The notes under the pieces are model-generated. The model searched no databases, had not been told where the DNA came from, and saw only the letters and a program-made list of their open reading frames with translations. Below, piece by piece: positions 1 to 8,816 of a stretch of 64,000 bases of DNA; within the stretch, counting starts at the first letter, position 1; every line of letters starts with the position of its first letter. Source of the DNA: Neoroseomonas eburnea (lineage in GTDB: Bacteria > Pseudomonadota > Alphaproteobacteria > Acetobacterales > Acetobacteraceae). The translations under genes were made by a program, and so were the position numbers. The stretch is taken from NCBI RefSeq assembly GCF_018129005.1, contig NZ_JAAEDL010000001.1, forward strand, positions 1 through 64,000, given 5' to 3'.

Positions 1-2
1 CG

Positions 3-272
3 GCACCGACCGCTCAGCCGCCCGCTGCCCCGCCCGTGGCGGTCCTGCCGCCGCCACCGCCGCCGGCCCCGCCGCCGGTCACGGCGGACCCCGAGCCGCC
101 GGCAGCGTCACGCCCATCCCAGGCGGCGCAGTCGCCGCGCCCGCCGGTCACGCCGCCGCGCCAGCCTGCGCCGCCGCGGGAAGGCCCCGGGATCAGCGTG
201 AAGCCGCCGATCCAGCGCGGCACGCCGGCGCCGGGATGGGACCCGAGCGGCAAGCCGCCCGGCTTCCGCTGA
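3..272 (+). CDS. C-terminal end of a proline/alanine-rich protein (5' truncated by window)
   Basis: The reading frame is open from the first bases of the window to the TGA at 270-272, so the true start lies upstream. The visible 89 residues are almost entirely Pro, Ala, Arg and Gly, with runs of consecutive prolines near the beginning, and contain no recognisable domain. Such segments are usually periplasmic linkers or disordered tails, but the function cannot be told from this fragment. A GTG at 36 is in frame but there is no reason to prefer it, because coding continues before it. Its stop codon directly abuts the stop of the convergent SDR gene (TGATCA at 270-275). Compositional bias makes even its coding status less certain than that of its neighbours. 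Confidence 0.5.
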   Translation, partial: APTAQPPAAPPVAVLPPPPPPAPPPVTADPEPPAASRPSQAAQSPRPPVTPPRQPAPPREGPGISVKPPIQRGTPAPGWDPSGKPPGFR

Positions 273-1061
273 TCACTCCTCGTCGTCGGAGCGCGAGGGC
301 GGGCCAGCCAGCACGCCGCCATCGATCACGATGGTCTGCCCGGTCATGAAGGACCCGGCCGCGGAGGCGAGGAAGACCGCCGCGCCGGCGATCTCGTCGG
401 GCTCGCCGATGCGCTTCAGCGGCGTGTCCTTGGTGCGCTTCTTGTAGATGCCCGGGTCCTCCCACAGCGCGCGGGCGAAGTCGGTGCGGATCAGGCCCGG
501 GGCGATGGCGTTGGCGCGCACGTTCTTCGGGCCCCATTCGACCGCGAGGTTGCGCACGAGCTGCATGTCGGCCGCCTTGGAGATCGCGTAGGCGCCGAGC
601 ACCGGCGAACCGCGGAAGCCGCCGATCGAGGAGACGATGACGATGGAACCGCCGCCGCGCTCGGCCATGCCCGGCGCGGTCATGTGCGCGAGCCACAGGT
701 TCGACTTGATGTTGGACGCCATGATCTTGTCGAAGATCTCGTCGGGCATGGTCATCGCCGGCCCGAAATGCGGGTTGATCGCGGCGTTGCAGACCATGAT
801 GTCGACCTGGCCCCAGGCGGCGACGGCGGCATCGATCAGCGCCTGGCATTCGCTCTTGCGGCCGATGTTGCAGGCGACGGCCATGGCGGTGCCGCCCTTG
901 GCCGTGATGGCGTCCACCACTTCCTGGCAGGCCTCGACCTTGCGGGAGGAGACGACGACCTTGGCGCCGTGCTCGGCCAGGCGCTCGCAGATGGCGCGGC
1001 CGATGCCGCGGCTGCCGCCGGTGACGACGGCGACCTTGCCGGTGAGGTCGAAGAGGGACAT
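273..1061 (-). CDS. SDR family NAD(P)-dependent oxidoreductase
   Basis: This is a 262-aa classical short-chain dehydrogenase/reductase. The cofactor motif TGGSRGIG is at residues 14-21, the NAA motif near 92-94, and the catalytic triad is Ser145, Tyr158 and Lys162 (YAISK), followed by the usual proline-glycine motif after the active site. The ATG at 1061 was chosen because GGGAG lies just upstream and the protein then starts at the family's normal N-terminus; a longer frame to 1121 adds only a non-conserved leader. It is divergent from the beta-oxidation operon starting at 1217, which suggests a 3-oxoacyl or hydroxyacyl-CoA type substrate. That is inference from context, since substrate cannot be read from the fold. 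Confidence 0.9.
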   Translation of the reverse strand: MSLFDLTGKVAVVTGGSRGIGRAICERLAEHGAKVVVSSRKVEACQEVVDAITAKGGTAMAVACNIGRKSECQALIDAAVAAWGQVDIMVCNAAINPHFGPAMTMPDEIFDKIMASNIKSNLWLAHMTAPGMAERGGGSIVIVSSIGGFRGSPVLGAYAISKAADMQLVRNLAVEWGPKNVRANAIAPGLIRTDFARALWEDPGIYKKRTKDTPLKRIGEPDEIAGAAVFLASAAGSFMTGQTIVIDGGVLAGPPSRSDDEE

Positions 1062-1216
1062 GCGTTTCGCTCCCGTGACTGAGGATGCTGCAAGCGCAGC
1101 ATGCGCGGCGCGGTTGGGCAACAGGGCGCGGCCCGCTTGCCGTCCGGGCGGTTCTGCCGGACACTTGCGCCAAGAGGGGCCGAAGTGGCCCGCATGCTTG
1201 CGAGGGAGTGACGCCC

Positions 1217-3304
1217 GTGTCCGGCTCTGCCGAATTCGTCCAGCACGTCCAGAATGGGGACGTGCATGTGCTGCGCCTTGCCAATCCGCCGGTGAACACG
1301 CTGCGGACGGAGATCCGGGCCGGGCTTCTCGCCGGCGTGAACGCGGCGAAGGCGGCGGGCGCCAAGGCAGTGGTGCTGATCGGCAGCGGCCGGATGTTCT
1401 GCGCCGGTGCCGAGATGACCGAGTTCGGCAAGCCGCGGCAGCCTCCCTCGCTGACCGAGGTGTTCGACGCCATCGAGGGCTATCCGGGCATCGTGGTGGC
1501 GGCGATCCATGGCTCCGCCCTCGGTGGCGGGCTGGAGCTCGCGCTTGCCTGCCATGCGCGCCTTGCCCTGGCGAATGCTCAGCTCGGCCTGCCCGAGGTG
1601 AAGCGCGGCTTCGTGCCCGGCGCCGGCGGCACGCAGCGCCTGCCGCGCATGATCGGTCCCGAGGAAGCGGCGAAGATCATCGTCTCCGGCGATCCCATCC
1701 CGGCGACCAAGGCGCAGAAGCTCGGCTTCGTCGATGCGATCATCGACGGCGACCTCGAAGAAGGTGCCGTCGCCTGGGCGCGCGCGAACATCGGCAAGAC
1801 CTTCACCCTTGCGCGCAACCGCACGGACAGGATCGGCGGGCAGGACCCCGCGGCCTATGATGCGGTGGTCGCCGGGCTGCTGAAGCGCAGCCGCGGGCAG
1901 GAAAGCCCGAAGGGCTGCGCGGAGGCGGTGCGCGCCTCCTTCACCATGCCCTTCGAGAAGGGGCTGGAGAAGGAGCGCGAGCTGTTCCAGGCGCTGGTCT
2001 CCGGCGAGCAGTCCAAGGCGCTGCGCCACATCTTCTTCGGCGAGCGCGAGGTGCTGCGCATCCCCGGCCAGCCGGCCGATGCGAAGCCCCTGCCGGTCGA
2101 GCGCCTGGTGGTGATCGGCGGCGGCACCATGGGCGGCGGCATCGCCATGAGCGCGGCCAACCACGGCGTGCCCGTGACCATCGTCGAGATGACCGAGGAG
2201 GCGCTGCAGAAGGGCCTCGCGCGCTGCGACGCGAACTGGCAGCGCACCGTCTCGACCGGACGCCTGTCGCAGGCGGACTACGAGAAGCGCCGCGCGCTGC
2301 TGACCGGCAGCACGGATTTCGAGGGCACCGTCGCGAAGGCCGACCTGGTGATCGAGGCGGTCTTCGAGAACATGGAGGTGAAGAAGCAGGTCTTCGCGCG
2401 CCTCGACAAGGCGGCGCGGCCGGGGATCGTGCTCGCCACCAACACCTCGACGCTGGATGTGGACCAGATCGCGGGCGCGACCAGCCGGCCGGAACTCGTG
2501 GTCGGCATGCACTTCTTCTCGCCGGCGAACGTGATGCGCCTGCTTGAGAATGTGCGTGGGTCGAAGTCCTCCTGGGTGGCGATCGCGACGGCGACGGAAT
2601 TCGGCAAGCGCATCGGCAAGCTGCCGGTCCTCGTCGGCAATTGCGACGGTTTCGTCGGCAACCGCATGACCGGCAAGCGCGGCCCGCAGGTGGAGAAGCT
2701 GCTGCTGGAAGGCTGCCTGCCGCAGGACATCGACCGCGTGATGGAAGGCTACGGCATGGCGATGGGGCCGCTGGCGGTGGGTGATCTCGCCGGGCTCGAC
2801 ATCGGTGCGGCGGTGCGCAAGGCGCGCGGCACTGTCGCTCCGGTGGCGGATGCGATCGTCGCCCTCGGGCGGTTCGGCCAGAAGACCGGCAAGGGCTGGT
2901 ACATGTACGATGAGAAGCGCACCCGCATGCCGGACCCGGAGGTGGAGCGCATCATCCTCGAGGTCGCGGAGAAGATGCAGGTACGGCGCCGGAAGATCGA
3001 GGACCAGGAGATCCTCGAACGGCTGATGCTGCCGATGGTCAACGAGGGCGCGCGCATCCTCGAGGAAGGCGTCGCCTATCGCCCGGTGGATATCGACGTG
3101 ATCTTCGCCAACGGCTTTGGCTGGCCGGCCTGGCGCGGCGGGCCGATGTTCTGGGCCGACACGCAGGGACTGAAGAACGTCCGCGACAAGCTGGCGCACT
3201 ACGCCGCGGCGACGGGCGATGCGAACCTGAAGCCCGCGGCGCTGATCGAGAAACTGGCCGCCGAAGGCGGGTCCTTCGCCGGCATGGGCAGCAAGGCGGC
3301 CTGA
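1217..3304 (+). CDS. fadJ: 3-hydroxyacyl-CoA dehydrogenase / enoyl-CoA hydratase, FadJ/FadB type
   Basis: This 695-aa bifunctional beta-oxidation enzyme has an N-terminal crotonase domain (about 5-190) with both catalytic glutamates, Glu107 in GGGLELAL and Glu127 in GLPEVKRG. A Rossmann domain begins at 298 (VIGGGTMGGG), with the catalytic His431 in GMHFFSP, and two 3HCDH C-terminal domains follow. It hydrates enoyl-CoA and oxidises the L-3-hydroxyacyl-CoA with NAD. GTG at 1217 was preferred over GTG 1208 and ATG 1085 because GAGGGAG (1202-1208) sits 8 nt ahead of it. It heads an operon with two acyl-CoA dehydrogenases. No thiolase is present in the window, so the final step must be encoded elsewhere. 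Confidence 0.93.
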   Translation: MSGSAEFVQHVQNGDVHVLRLANPPVNTLRTEIRAGLLAGVNAAKAAGAKAVVLIGSGRMFCAGAEMTEFGKPRQPPSLTEVFDAIEGYPGIVVAAIHGSALGGGLELALACHARLALANAQLGLPEVKRGFVPGAGGTQRLPRMIGPEEAAKIIVSGDPIPATKAQKLGFVDAIIDGDLEEGAVAWARANIGKTFTLARNRTDRIGGQDPAAYDAVVAGLLKRSRGQESPKGCAEAVRASFTMPFEKGLEKERELFQALVSGEQSKALRHIFFGEREVLRIPGQPADAKPLPVERLVVIGGGTMGGGIAMSAANHGVPVTIVEMTEEALQKGLARCDANWQRTVSTGRLSQADYEKRRALLTGSTDFEGTVAKADLVIEAVFENMEVKKQVFARLDKAARPGIVLATNTSTLDVDQIAGATSRPELVVGMHFFSPANVMRLLENVRGSKSSWVAIATATEFGKRIGKLPVLVGNCDGFVGNRMTGKRGPQVEKLLLEGCLPQDIDRVMEGYGMAMGPLAVGDLAGLDIGAAVRKARGTVAPVADAIVALGRFGQKTGKGWYMYDEKRTRMPDPEVERIILEVAEKMQVRRRKIEDQEILERLMLPMVNEGARILEEGVAYRPVDIDVIFANGFGWPAWRGGPMFWADTQGLKNVRDKLAHYAAATGDANLKPAALIEKLAAEGGSFAGMGSKAA

Positions 3305-3328
3305 CGGAATCCAACGGGAGCAACGAGC

Positions 3329-4537
3329 ATGGACCTCCGCTTCACCGACGAGGAACGCGCCTTCCGCGAGGAAGTGCGCGCCTGGATCGACGCGAACCTG
3401 CCCGCGGACACGCGGGAGCGCATGGCCTCCGGCCGCACGCCGACCAAGGCGATGCAGGTCGACTGGCAGCGGCGCCTGTACGACAAGGGCTGGGCGGTGC
3501 CGCATTGGCCCGTCGAGTGGGGCGGCCAGCCCTGGAGCGCGATCAAGCGCTTCATCCTGAGCGAGGAGATCCAGTCGACGCCCGCGCCCTCGCCGCTCGG
3601 CTTCAACTGCAACATGCTCGGGCCGGTGCTCGTCGCCTTCGGGACGGAGGAGCAGAAGAAGCATTTCCTGCCGAAGCTCGCCAGCCTCGACCTGTGGTTC
3701 TGCCAGGGCTTCTCGGAACCCGGCGCGGGGTCGGACCTCGCCAGCCTGAAATGCGCGGCGAAGAGGGACGGCGACCACTACATCGTCAACGGCCAGAAGA
3801 CCTGGACGACGCTGGCGCAGCACGCCGACTGGATCTTCCTGCTGGTGCGGACCGACCCGGGTGCGGCGAAGCAGCAGGAGGGCATCTCCTTCCTGCTGGT
3901 GGACATGAAGACGCCGGGCATCACCGTGCGGCCGATCATCACCATCGACGGCGCGCATGAGGTGAACGAGGTCTTCTTCGACGATGTGAAGGTGCCCGTC
4001 GCCAACCTGGTCGGCACCGAGAATCGCGGCTGGGACTGCGCGAAGTTCCTGCTGTCCAACGAGCGCACCGGCCAGGCGCGCGTCGGGGCCTCGAAGGAGC
4101 GCATCCGCCGGCTGAAGCTGATCGCCAAGGAAGCCCCGGGTGGCGCGCGGCCGGTGATGGAAGACCCGCGCTTCCGGTCCCGCCTGACGGATGTGGAAGT
4201 CCAGCTCAAGGCGCTGGAGATGACGACGCTGCGCGTGCTGGCGGATGAGAACCGGCAGCTCAGCCGCGGCAAGCCGAACCCGGCATCGTCGGTGCTGAAG
4301 ATCCGCGGGACGGAGCTGCAGCAGGCGATTTCCGAACTCTATGTCATGGCGGCGGGGCCGTATGGCCTCGCGGCGCCGAACGATCCCGAAGCGGATGGGC
4401 GGAACGAGCCGGACATCGCGCAGGATTGGCAGACGCTCGCCCAGGCGACCTACTTCAACTGGCGCAAGCAGAGCATCTACGGCGGATCCACCGAGATCCA
4501 GAAGAACATCATGGCCAAAGCATTCCTGGGGCTCTGA
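3329..4537 (+). CDS. acyl-CoA dehydrogenase family protein
   Basis: This 402-aa FAD enzyme has the three-part acyl-CoA dehydrogenase fold: N-terminal helical domain (MDLRFTDEERAFREEVRAW), a middle beta domain with the FAD/substrate segments FCQGFSEPGAGSDLA and GQKTWTT, and a C-terminal helical domain ending in the YGGSTEIQKNIMAK segment typical of the family. It would introduce the alpha-beta double bond into an acyl-CoA and pass electrons to ETF. It lies 24 nt after fadJ and 5 nt before a second acyl-CoA dehydrogenase. Such adjacent pairs often work as a heteromeric or coupled enzyme (as FadE26/27-type or CaiA-like pairs do), which is possible here but not shown. Confidence 0.93.
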   Translation: MDLRFTDEERAFREEVRAWIDANLPADTRERMASGRTPTKAMQVDWQRRLYDKGWAVPHWPVEWGGQPWSAIKRFILSEEIQSTPAPSPLGFNCNMLGPVLVAFGTEEQKKHFLPKLASLDLWFCQGFSEPGAGSDLASLKCAAKRDGDHYIVNGQKTWTTLAQHADWIFLLVRTDPGAAKQQEGISFLLVDMKTPGITVRPIITIDGAHEVNEVFFDDVKVPVANLVGTENRGWDCAKFLLSNERTGQARVGASKERIRRLKLIAKEAPGGARPVMEDPRFRSRLTDVEVQLKALEMTTLRVLADENRQLSRGKPNPASSVLKIRGTELQQAISELYVMAAGPYGLAAPNDPEADGRNEPDIAQDWQTLAQATYFNWRKQSIYGGSTEIQKNIMAKAFLGL

Positions 4538-4542
4538 GACAC

Positions 4543-5694
4543 ATGGATTTCGATCTTTCCGAAGACCAGCGCCTGCTGCAGGACAGCCTGTCCAAGCTGC
4601 TGAAGGACAAGTACGGCTTCGAGCAGCGCAAGGGCTACATGGCCTCCGAGACCGGCTGGTCGCGCGAGGTCTGGGCCGCCTATGCCGAACTCGGCCTGCT
4701 CGGCATGCCCTTCGCCGAGGAGGATGGCGGCCTCGGCTACGGCGCCGTCGAGACCATGATCGTGACCGAGCAGATGGGACGCTCCCTGACGCTCGAACCC
4801 TTCATGTCCACGGTGGTGATGGGCGGCGGCTTCCTGCGCCATGGCGCGACGGCCGAGCAGCGCGCGGCGATGGTGCCGGAGATCGCGGCCGGCACCCTGC
4901 TGCTCGCCTTCGCGCATACCGAACCGCAGTCGCGCTTCGACCTGCACGACGTCGCGACGACGGCGAAGAAGGACGGTGCAGGCTGGGTGATCGATGGGCG
5001 CAAGGGTGTCGTCGTGCATGGCGACACGGCGGACCGGCTCATCGTCACGGCGCGCATCTCAGGCGCGCGTCGGGATCGCGATGGCATCGGCGTGTTCCTG
5101 GTGCCGGCGGATGCGCAGGGCGTGACGCGGCGGGGCTTCGGCACCGCGGACGGGCAGCGCGCGGCCGACATCACCTTCGACGGTGTGAAGGTCGGGGCCG
5201 AGGCGCTGCTGACCGGATCCGGCGGCGGCATCGCGCTGGTCGAGCGCGTGGCGGACGAGACCATCGCGGCGATGGCGGCCGAGGCCGTCGGCTGCATGGA
5301 AGCGGCGAAGGACCTGACGGTCGACTACCTGAAGACGCGCAAGCAGTTCGGGCGGCCGATCGGGTCCTTCCAGGCGCTGCAGCACCGCGCGGCGGAGATG
5401 ATGGTCTGCCTCGAACAGGCGCGCTCGATGGCGATGCTCGCCGCGATGATGGCGAGCGAACCGGATGCCGCGGAGCGCCGCCGCCAGATGCGGGCCGTGA
5501 AGGTGGAGGTGGGCCGCAACGCCCGCTTCGTCGGCCAGCAGACGGTGCAGATGCATGGCGGCATCGCCATGACGATGGAGTATGCGGGCGGGCACTACCT
5601 GAAGCGGCTGACCGTCATCGAGAACATGTTCGGCGACATGGACCACCATCTCGCCGCGCTGAGCGAGGAAGGCGGCGTCTTCCTCGCGGCGTAG
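4543..5694 (+). CDS. acyl-CoA dehydrogenase family protein (second of pair)
   Basis: This 383-aa acyl-CoA dehydrogenase homologue is more diverged than its upstream neighbour. The N-terminus MDFDLSEDQRLLQDSL is the conserved family start and fixes ATG 4543; an in-frame ATG at 4426 would overlap the previous gene by over 100 nt. The C-terminal helical domain has the conserved KQFGRPIGSFQALQH and QMHGGIAMTMEY motifs. No clear Shine-Dalgarno is present, so translation probably depends on coupling to the gene ending 5 nt upstream. It is the last gene of the fadJ operon and is followed at once by a repeat/terminator element. Confidence 0.92.
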   Translation: MDFDLSEDQRLLQDSLSKLLKDKYGFEQRKGYMASETGWSREVWAAYAELGLLGMPFAEEDGGLGYGAVETMIVTEQMGRSLTLEPFMSTVVMGGGFLRHGATAEQRAAMVPEIAAGTLLLAFAHTEPQSRFDLHDVATTAKKDGAGWVIDGRKGVVVHGDTADRLIVTARISGARRDRDGIGVFLVPADAQGVTRRGFGTADGQRAADITFDGVKVGAEALLTGSGGGIALVERVADETIAAMAAEAVGCMEAAKDLTVDYLKTRKQFGRPIGSFQALQHRAAEMMVCLEQARSMAMLAAMMASEPDAAERRRQMRAVKVEVGRNARFVGQQTVQMHGGIAMTMEYAGGHYLKRLTVIENMFGDMDHHLAALSEEGGVFLAA

Positions 5695-5697
5695 TCA

Positions 5698-5830
5698 AGG
5701 CCGGGGGAGAAGAACCTCCCCCGAACCCCCTCCCTTCTTTGTCACTTGGAGACTGACCTCCGAAGAAAGGTTCCCAAGTGCCAAAGAAGGTTGAGGGGGG
5801 CCCGGGGGGAGAAGTTCGCTTCTCCCCCCG
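5698..5830. repeat. Family-1 nested inverted repeat at a convergent junction, likely bidirectional terminator
   Basis: This roughly 130-bp element fills the gap between the operon ending at 5694 and the convergent molybdoenzyme gene ending at 5835. It is palindromic as a whole: the segment around 5726-5749 is the imperfect reverse complement of 5774-5800. Each arm carries its own hairpin. One is 5702-5709 paired with 5716-5723; the other is a perfect 12-bp stem, 5803-5814 with 5819-5830, closed by a TTCG loop. The reverse complement of 21444-21577 matches it along its length. There is no T-tract, as is common in GC-rich genomes. Termination on both strands is inferred. Confidence 0.8.
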
Positions 5831-5834
5831 TTCT

Positions 5835-8171
5835 TCACTTCATTCGCTGCACGGCTTCCCACACGCGTTCCGGCGTCGCCGGCATGTCGATGTGCATCCC
5901 GCCCAGCGCGTCCGACACTGCGTTCATCACCGCCGGCAGCGATCCGGCGCAGCCGGCCTCGCCGCACCCCTTGGCGCCGAGCGGGTTGGTCCTGCACGGG
6001 CTGGGCTGGCTCTCGAACCCGAAGGAGGGCAGGTCGTCCGCCCGCGGCAGCCCGTAATCCATGTAGGACCCGGTCAGGAGCTGCCCGTCCTCGGAATAGG
6101 CCACACGCTCGATCAGCGCCTGGCCGATGCCCTGCACGATGCCGCCATGCGCCTGGCCTTCGACCAGCAGCGGATTCACGATGACGCCGAAATCGTTCAC
6201 TGACACATAGCGGTCAATCTTCACCGTGCCGATCTCCGGGTCGATCTCGACCTCGCAGATGTGGCAGCCGTTCGGGTAGGCCATCGGCGCCTGGTCGAAG
6301 ACCGTGCGGCTGTCGAGCGCGTTCGGCACGTCCTGCGGCAGCGGGCCGATCTCCCGCAGCTTCGCGGCGAGCTCCATGATGCCGATGCCGCGGTCGGTGC
6401 CCATGATGGTGAAGCGGCCGGCGGCGAACTCGATGTCCTCGGCGGCTGCTTCCAGCACGTAGCCGGCGGCCTTGCGGCCCTTCTCGATGACCAGCTCGGC
6501 GGCTTCGAGGATGGCGGCGCCGGAGGCCATCAGCGACTTCGACCCGCCGGTGCCGCCGCCGGCGATCAGCCGGTCGGAATCACCCTGCACCAGCCTGATA
6601 CTGTCGAAGGGCACGCCGAGCTTCTGGTGCAACACCTGGGCGAAGGGAGTCCAGTGACCCTGGCCGTAGTCGAGCGTGCCGGTGACGATGGTAACGGTGC
6701 CGTCCGGCTCGAAGACCAGCTCGCCCTGTTCCTTCATCGGCGGCGCGGTGCATTCGAGGAAATTGCCGACGCCACGCCCGCGCAGCATGCCGCGCGCCTC
6801 GCTTGCTGCCTTGCGCGCCGCGTAGCCGTCCCAGTCGGCGGCTTCCAGCGCCTTGTCGAGCAGCGCCGTGAAATCTCCCGAGTCGTAGACCGAGCCGTTG
6901 GTGGAGGTGAAGGGGAACTGCTCCGGCCTGATGTGGTTCAGCCTGCGCAGGGCGATCGGGTCCTTGCCCATCTCGCGCGCTGCCGTCTCGATCAGGCGCT
7001 CCATGAAGTAGTTGCCTTCCGGGCGGCCGGCGCCGCGGTAGGCGGAGATGGGCGTGGTGTTGGTCACCACGCAGCGCGTGTCCACCTGGAGCAGTGGCGT
7101 CTGGTAGTTCGTCTGGATGTTGCGGACGAAGTTGCCGGTGCCCATCAGCGGCGCGACGGTGGCGAGGTAGCCGCCCATGTTGCCGAAGGCGGTCAGGCGC
7201 ACCGCGAGGAACCTGCCCTCGGCGTCCAGCGCCAGTTCCGCATCCACCTCGTGGTCGCGGCCGTGGCAGTCGGACAGGAAGGACCCGGTGCGCTCATCCG
7301 TCCACTTCACCGGCCGGCCGAGCACCTTCGCCGCGTGCAGCACGCAGGCATATTCCGGATAGGCGCTGGCCTTCATGCCGAAGGACCCGCCGACATTGCC
7401 GGTCAGGATGCGGACCTTCTCGACCGGAACCTTGAGGATGTCGTTCGCCATCTGGTTGCGCAGGCCGAAGACGCCCTGGCTGCCGACGCGCAGCACGTAG
7501 CGACCCTTGGCGGTATCCCATTCGCCGATCGCGGAACGCGGCTCCATGGCGCAGACGACGATGCGGCTGTTGCGGATGGACAGCCTGGTGACATGGGCGG
7601 CGCCGGCGAAGGCTTCCGCCACCTTGTCGGCGTCACCGAAATGGAAGTCGAGCACCACGTTCCCGGGAATGTGGTCGTAGAGCTGCGGCGCGCCGGGCGC
7701 GGCGGCGGCGGAGGCATCGGTCACCGCGTCGAGCGCGTCGATGTCCATCTCCACCGCCTCGGCGGCGTCCTTGGCCTGCGCCTTGGTCTCGGCGACCACG
7801 AAGGCGACCGGGTCGCCGACGAAGCGCACCTTGTCGGCGGCGAGCGGCCCGCGCTCGATGTTGATCAGCGGGCTGCCGTCGCGGTTCTTGAGCGGCAGCA
7901 GGCAACGCATCGGCCCGTATTCGGCCATGTCGGCCGCGGTGAAGACGCCGAGCACGCCCGGCATGGCCTTCGCCGCCTCGGTGCCGATGGCGTTGATGAC
8001 GCCGTGCGCATAGGGGCTGCGCACCATGACGCACCAGACCTGGCCTTCGACGGCCAGGTCGTCCGTGTAGCGGCCCTGGCCGCGGAGAAGCGTGGGATCC
8101 TCCTGCCGCGGCACGGGCTGGCCGATCCCGAATTTGAGCATGGTGGGATCAGCCAGGATCGTATCGGGCAT
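5835..8171 (-). CDS. xanthine dehydrogenase family protein, molybdopterin-binding subunit (form II CoxL-like)
   Basis: This 778-aa protein is the large molybdenum-cofactor subunit of the xanthine oxidase/CO dehydrogenase family. It has the aldehyde-oxidase a/b hammerhead (about 25-150), the molybdopterin segment GGSFGMK at 261-267, the active-site loop AYRGAGR at 377-383, and the catalytic glutamate near 738 in KGCGEAGCAGS. The AYRGAGR loop is the form II signature; true CO dehydrogenases (form I) have AYxCSFR, so CO oxidation should not be assumed. The 2Fe-2S small subunit and FAD subunit that normally complete the enzyme are not adjacent. ATG 8171 has GAGG upstream; ATG 8141, giving an N-terminus closer to relatives, is an alternative. 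Confidence 0.9.
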   Translation of the reverse strand: MPDTILADPTMLKFGIGQPVPRQEDPTLLRGQGRYTDDLAVEGQVWCVMVRSPYAHGVINAIGTEAAKAMPGVLGVFTAADMAEYGPMRCLLPLKNRDGSPLINIERGPLAADKVRFVGDPVAFVVAETKAQAKDAAEAVEMDIDALDAVTDASAAAAPGAPQLYDHIPGNVVLDFHFGDADKVAEAFAGAAHVTRLSIRNSRIVVCAMEPRSAIGEWDTAKGRYVLRVGSQGVFGLRNQMANDILKVPVEKVRILTGNVGGSFGMKASAYPEYACVLHAAKVLGRPVKWTDERTGSFLSDCHGRDHEVDAELALDAEGRFLAVRLTAFGNMGGYLATVAPLMGTGNFVRNIQTNYQTPLLQVDTRCVVTNTTPISAYRGAGRPEGNYFMERLIETAAREMGKDPIALRRLNHIRPEQFPFTSTNGSVYDSGDFTALLDKALEAADWDGYAARKAASEARGMLRGRGVGNFLECTAPPMKEQGELVFEPDGTVTIVTGTLDYGQGHWTPFAQVLHQKLGVPFDSIRLVQGDSDRLIAGGGTGGSKSLMASGAAILEAAELVIEKGRKAAGYVLEAAAEDIEFAAGRFTIMGTDRGIGIMELAAKLREIGPLPQDVPNALDSRTVFDQAPMAYPNGCHICEVEIDPEIGTVKIDRYVSVNDFGVIVNPLLVEGQAHGGIVQGIGQALIERVAYSEDGQLLTGSYMDYGLPRADDLPSFGFESQPSPCRTNPLGAKGCGEAGCAGSLPAVMNAVSDALGGMHIDMPATPERVWEAVQRMK

Positions 8172-8245
8172 AGGGGCCTCGGGGCGCTGTGTCGGGATGC
8201 CCTACAGGTTAGGTCGAGTTTGCTGCAGCGCAACCCGGGGCCGCA

Positions 8246-8683
8246 TCACGTGGCGGATTGGCGCGCCCAGGCGACGATCTGCTTCGCCGGCATGGCGCCG
8301 GCGCGCCGCGCCACTTCCCGCCCGCCGCGGAACAGGGCCAGGGTCGGGATGCTGCGGATCGCGAGTTCCTGCGCCAGCGCCGGCGCTTCCTCGGTCGACA
8401 CCTTCACCAGGCGGACCATGGGTTCGAGAGTCGTGGCCGCGGCCTCGAATTCCGGCGCCATGGCGCGACACGGGCCGCACCAGGAGGCCCAGAAATCCAC
8501 CAGCAGGGGCAGGGAGGAAGCCTGGAGGTGCCGCCGGAAGCGGGCCTCGTCCAAGGCGAGGGGGCGGCCTTCGAACAGCGGACGGCGGCAGGCACCGCAG
8601 ACCGGGCGGTCGCCGAGCCGCGCCGCGGGCACGCGGTTCACCGCATCGCAATGGGGGCAGACGACCTGAAGAGGGTCGGACAT
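8246..8683 (-). CDS. trxC: thioredoxin TrxC (zinc-binding thioredoxin 2)
   Basis: This 145-aa protein has two domains: an N-terminal zinc ribbon with Cys9/Cys12 (CPHC) and Cys29/Cys32 (CGAC), then a thioredoxin fold with the WCGPC active site (Cys69, Cys72) and the cis-proline motif IRSIPTLALF. This arrangement is diagnostic of TrxC, a cytosolic disulfide reductase often induced by oxidative stress. ATG 8683 gives the conserved start just before the zinc ribbon; a longer frame to 8836 would run into the ribokinase gene on the other strand. It is divergent from ribokinase across 133 bp. Confidence 0.93.
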   Translation of the reverse strand: MSDPLQVVCPHCDAVNRVPAARLGDRPVCGACRRPLFEGRPLALDEARFRRHLQASSLPLLVDFWASWCGPCRAMAPEFEAAATTLEPMVRLVKVSTEEAPALAQELAIRSIPTLALFRGGREVARRAGAMPAKQIVAWARQSAT

Positions 8684-8816
8684 GGCGCAACTCCGGATCG
8701 GATCGATAAGATCTTCGCCGGCCGCCGCCGGGCCTGCCTTGCGGCTGCGCAAGCGGCGGCTTGACCCGCGGGGCGGCCCCGCCCCAGCGTCCGCGGCCAC
8801 CAGCGGGGGGAGTGCC

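Noticed and set aside
270-275. Palindrome TGATCA joining the stops of two convergent genes
   Set aside because: It is simply two TGA stop codons abutting on opposite strands (TGA and TCA); six bases are too short to indicate a functional site.
836-3958. Very long open frame (1040 codons) on the minus strand, and comparable ones at 27735-31241, 57121-59013 and 6261-8669 (plus)
   Set aside because: These overlap well-recognised genes on the other strand and encode low-complexity Arg/Ala/His/Asp-rich sequence with no domain. They result from high third-position GC removing stop codons in antisense frames.
5835-8171. Aerobic carbon monoxide dehydrogenase (form I CoxL)
   Set aside because: The active-site loop is AYRGAGR, the form II version, and coxS/coxM are absent, so CO oxidation is not supported.
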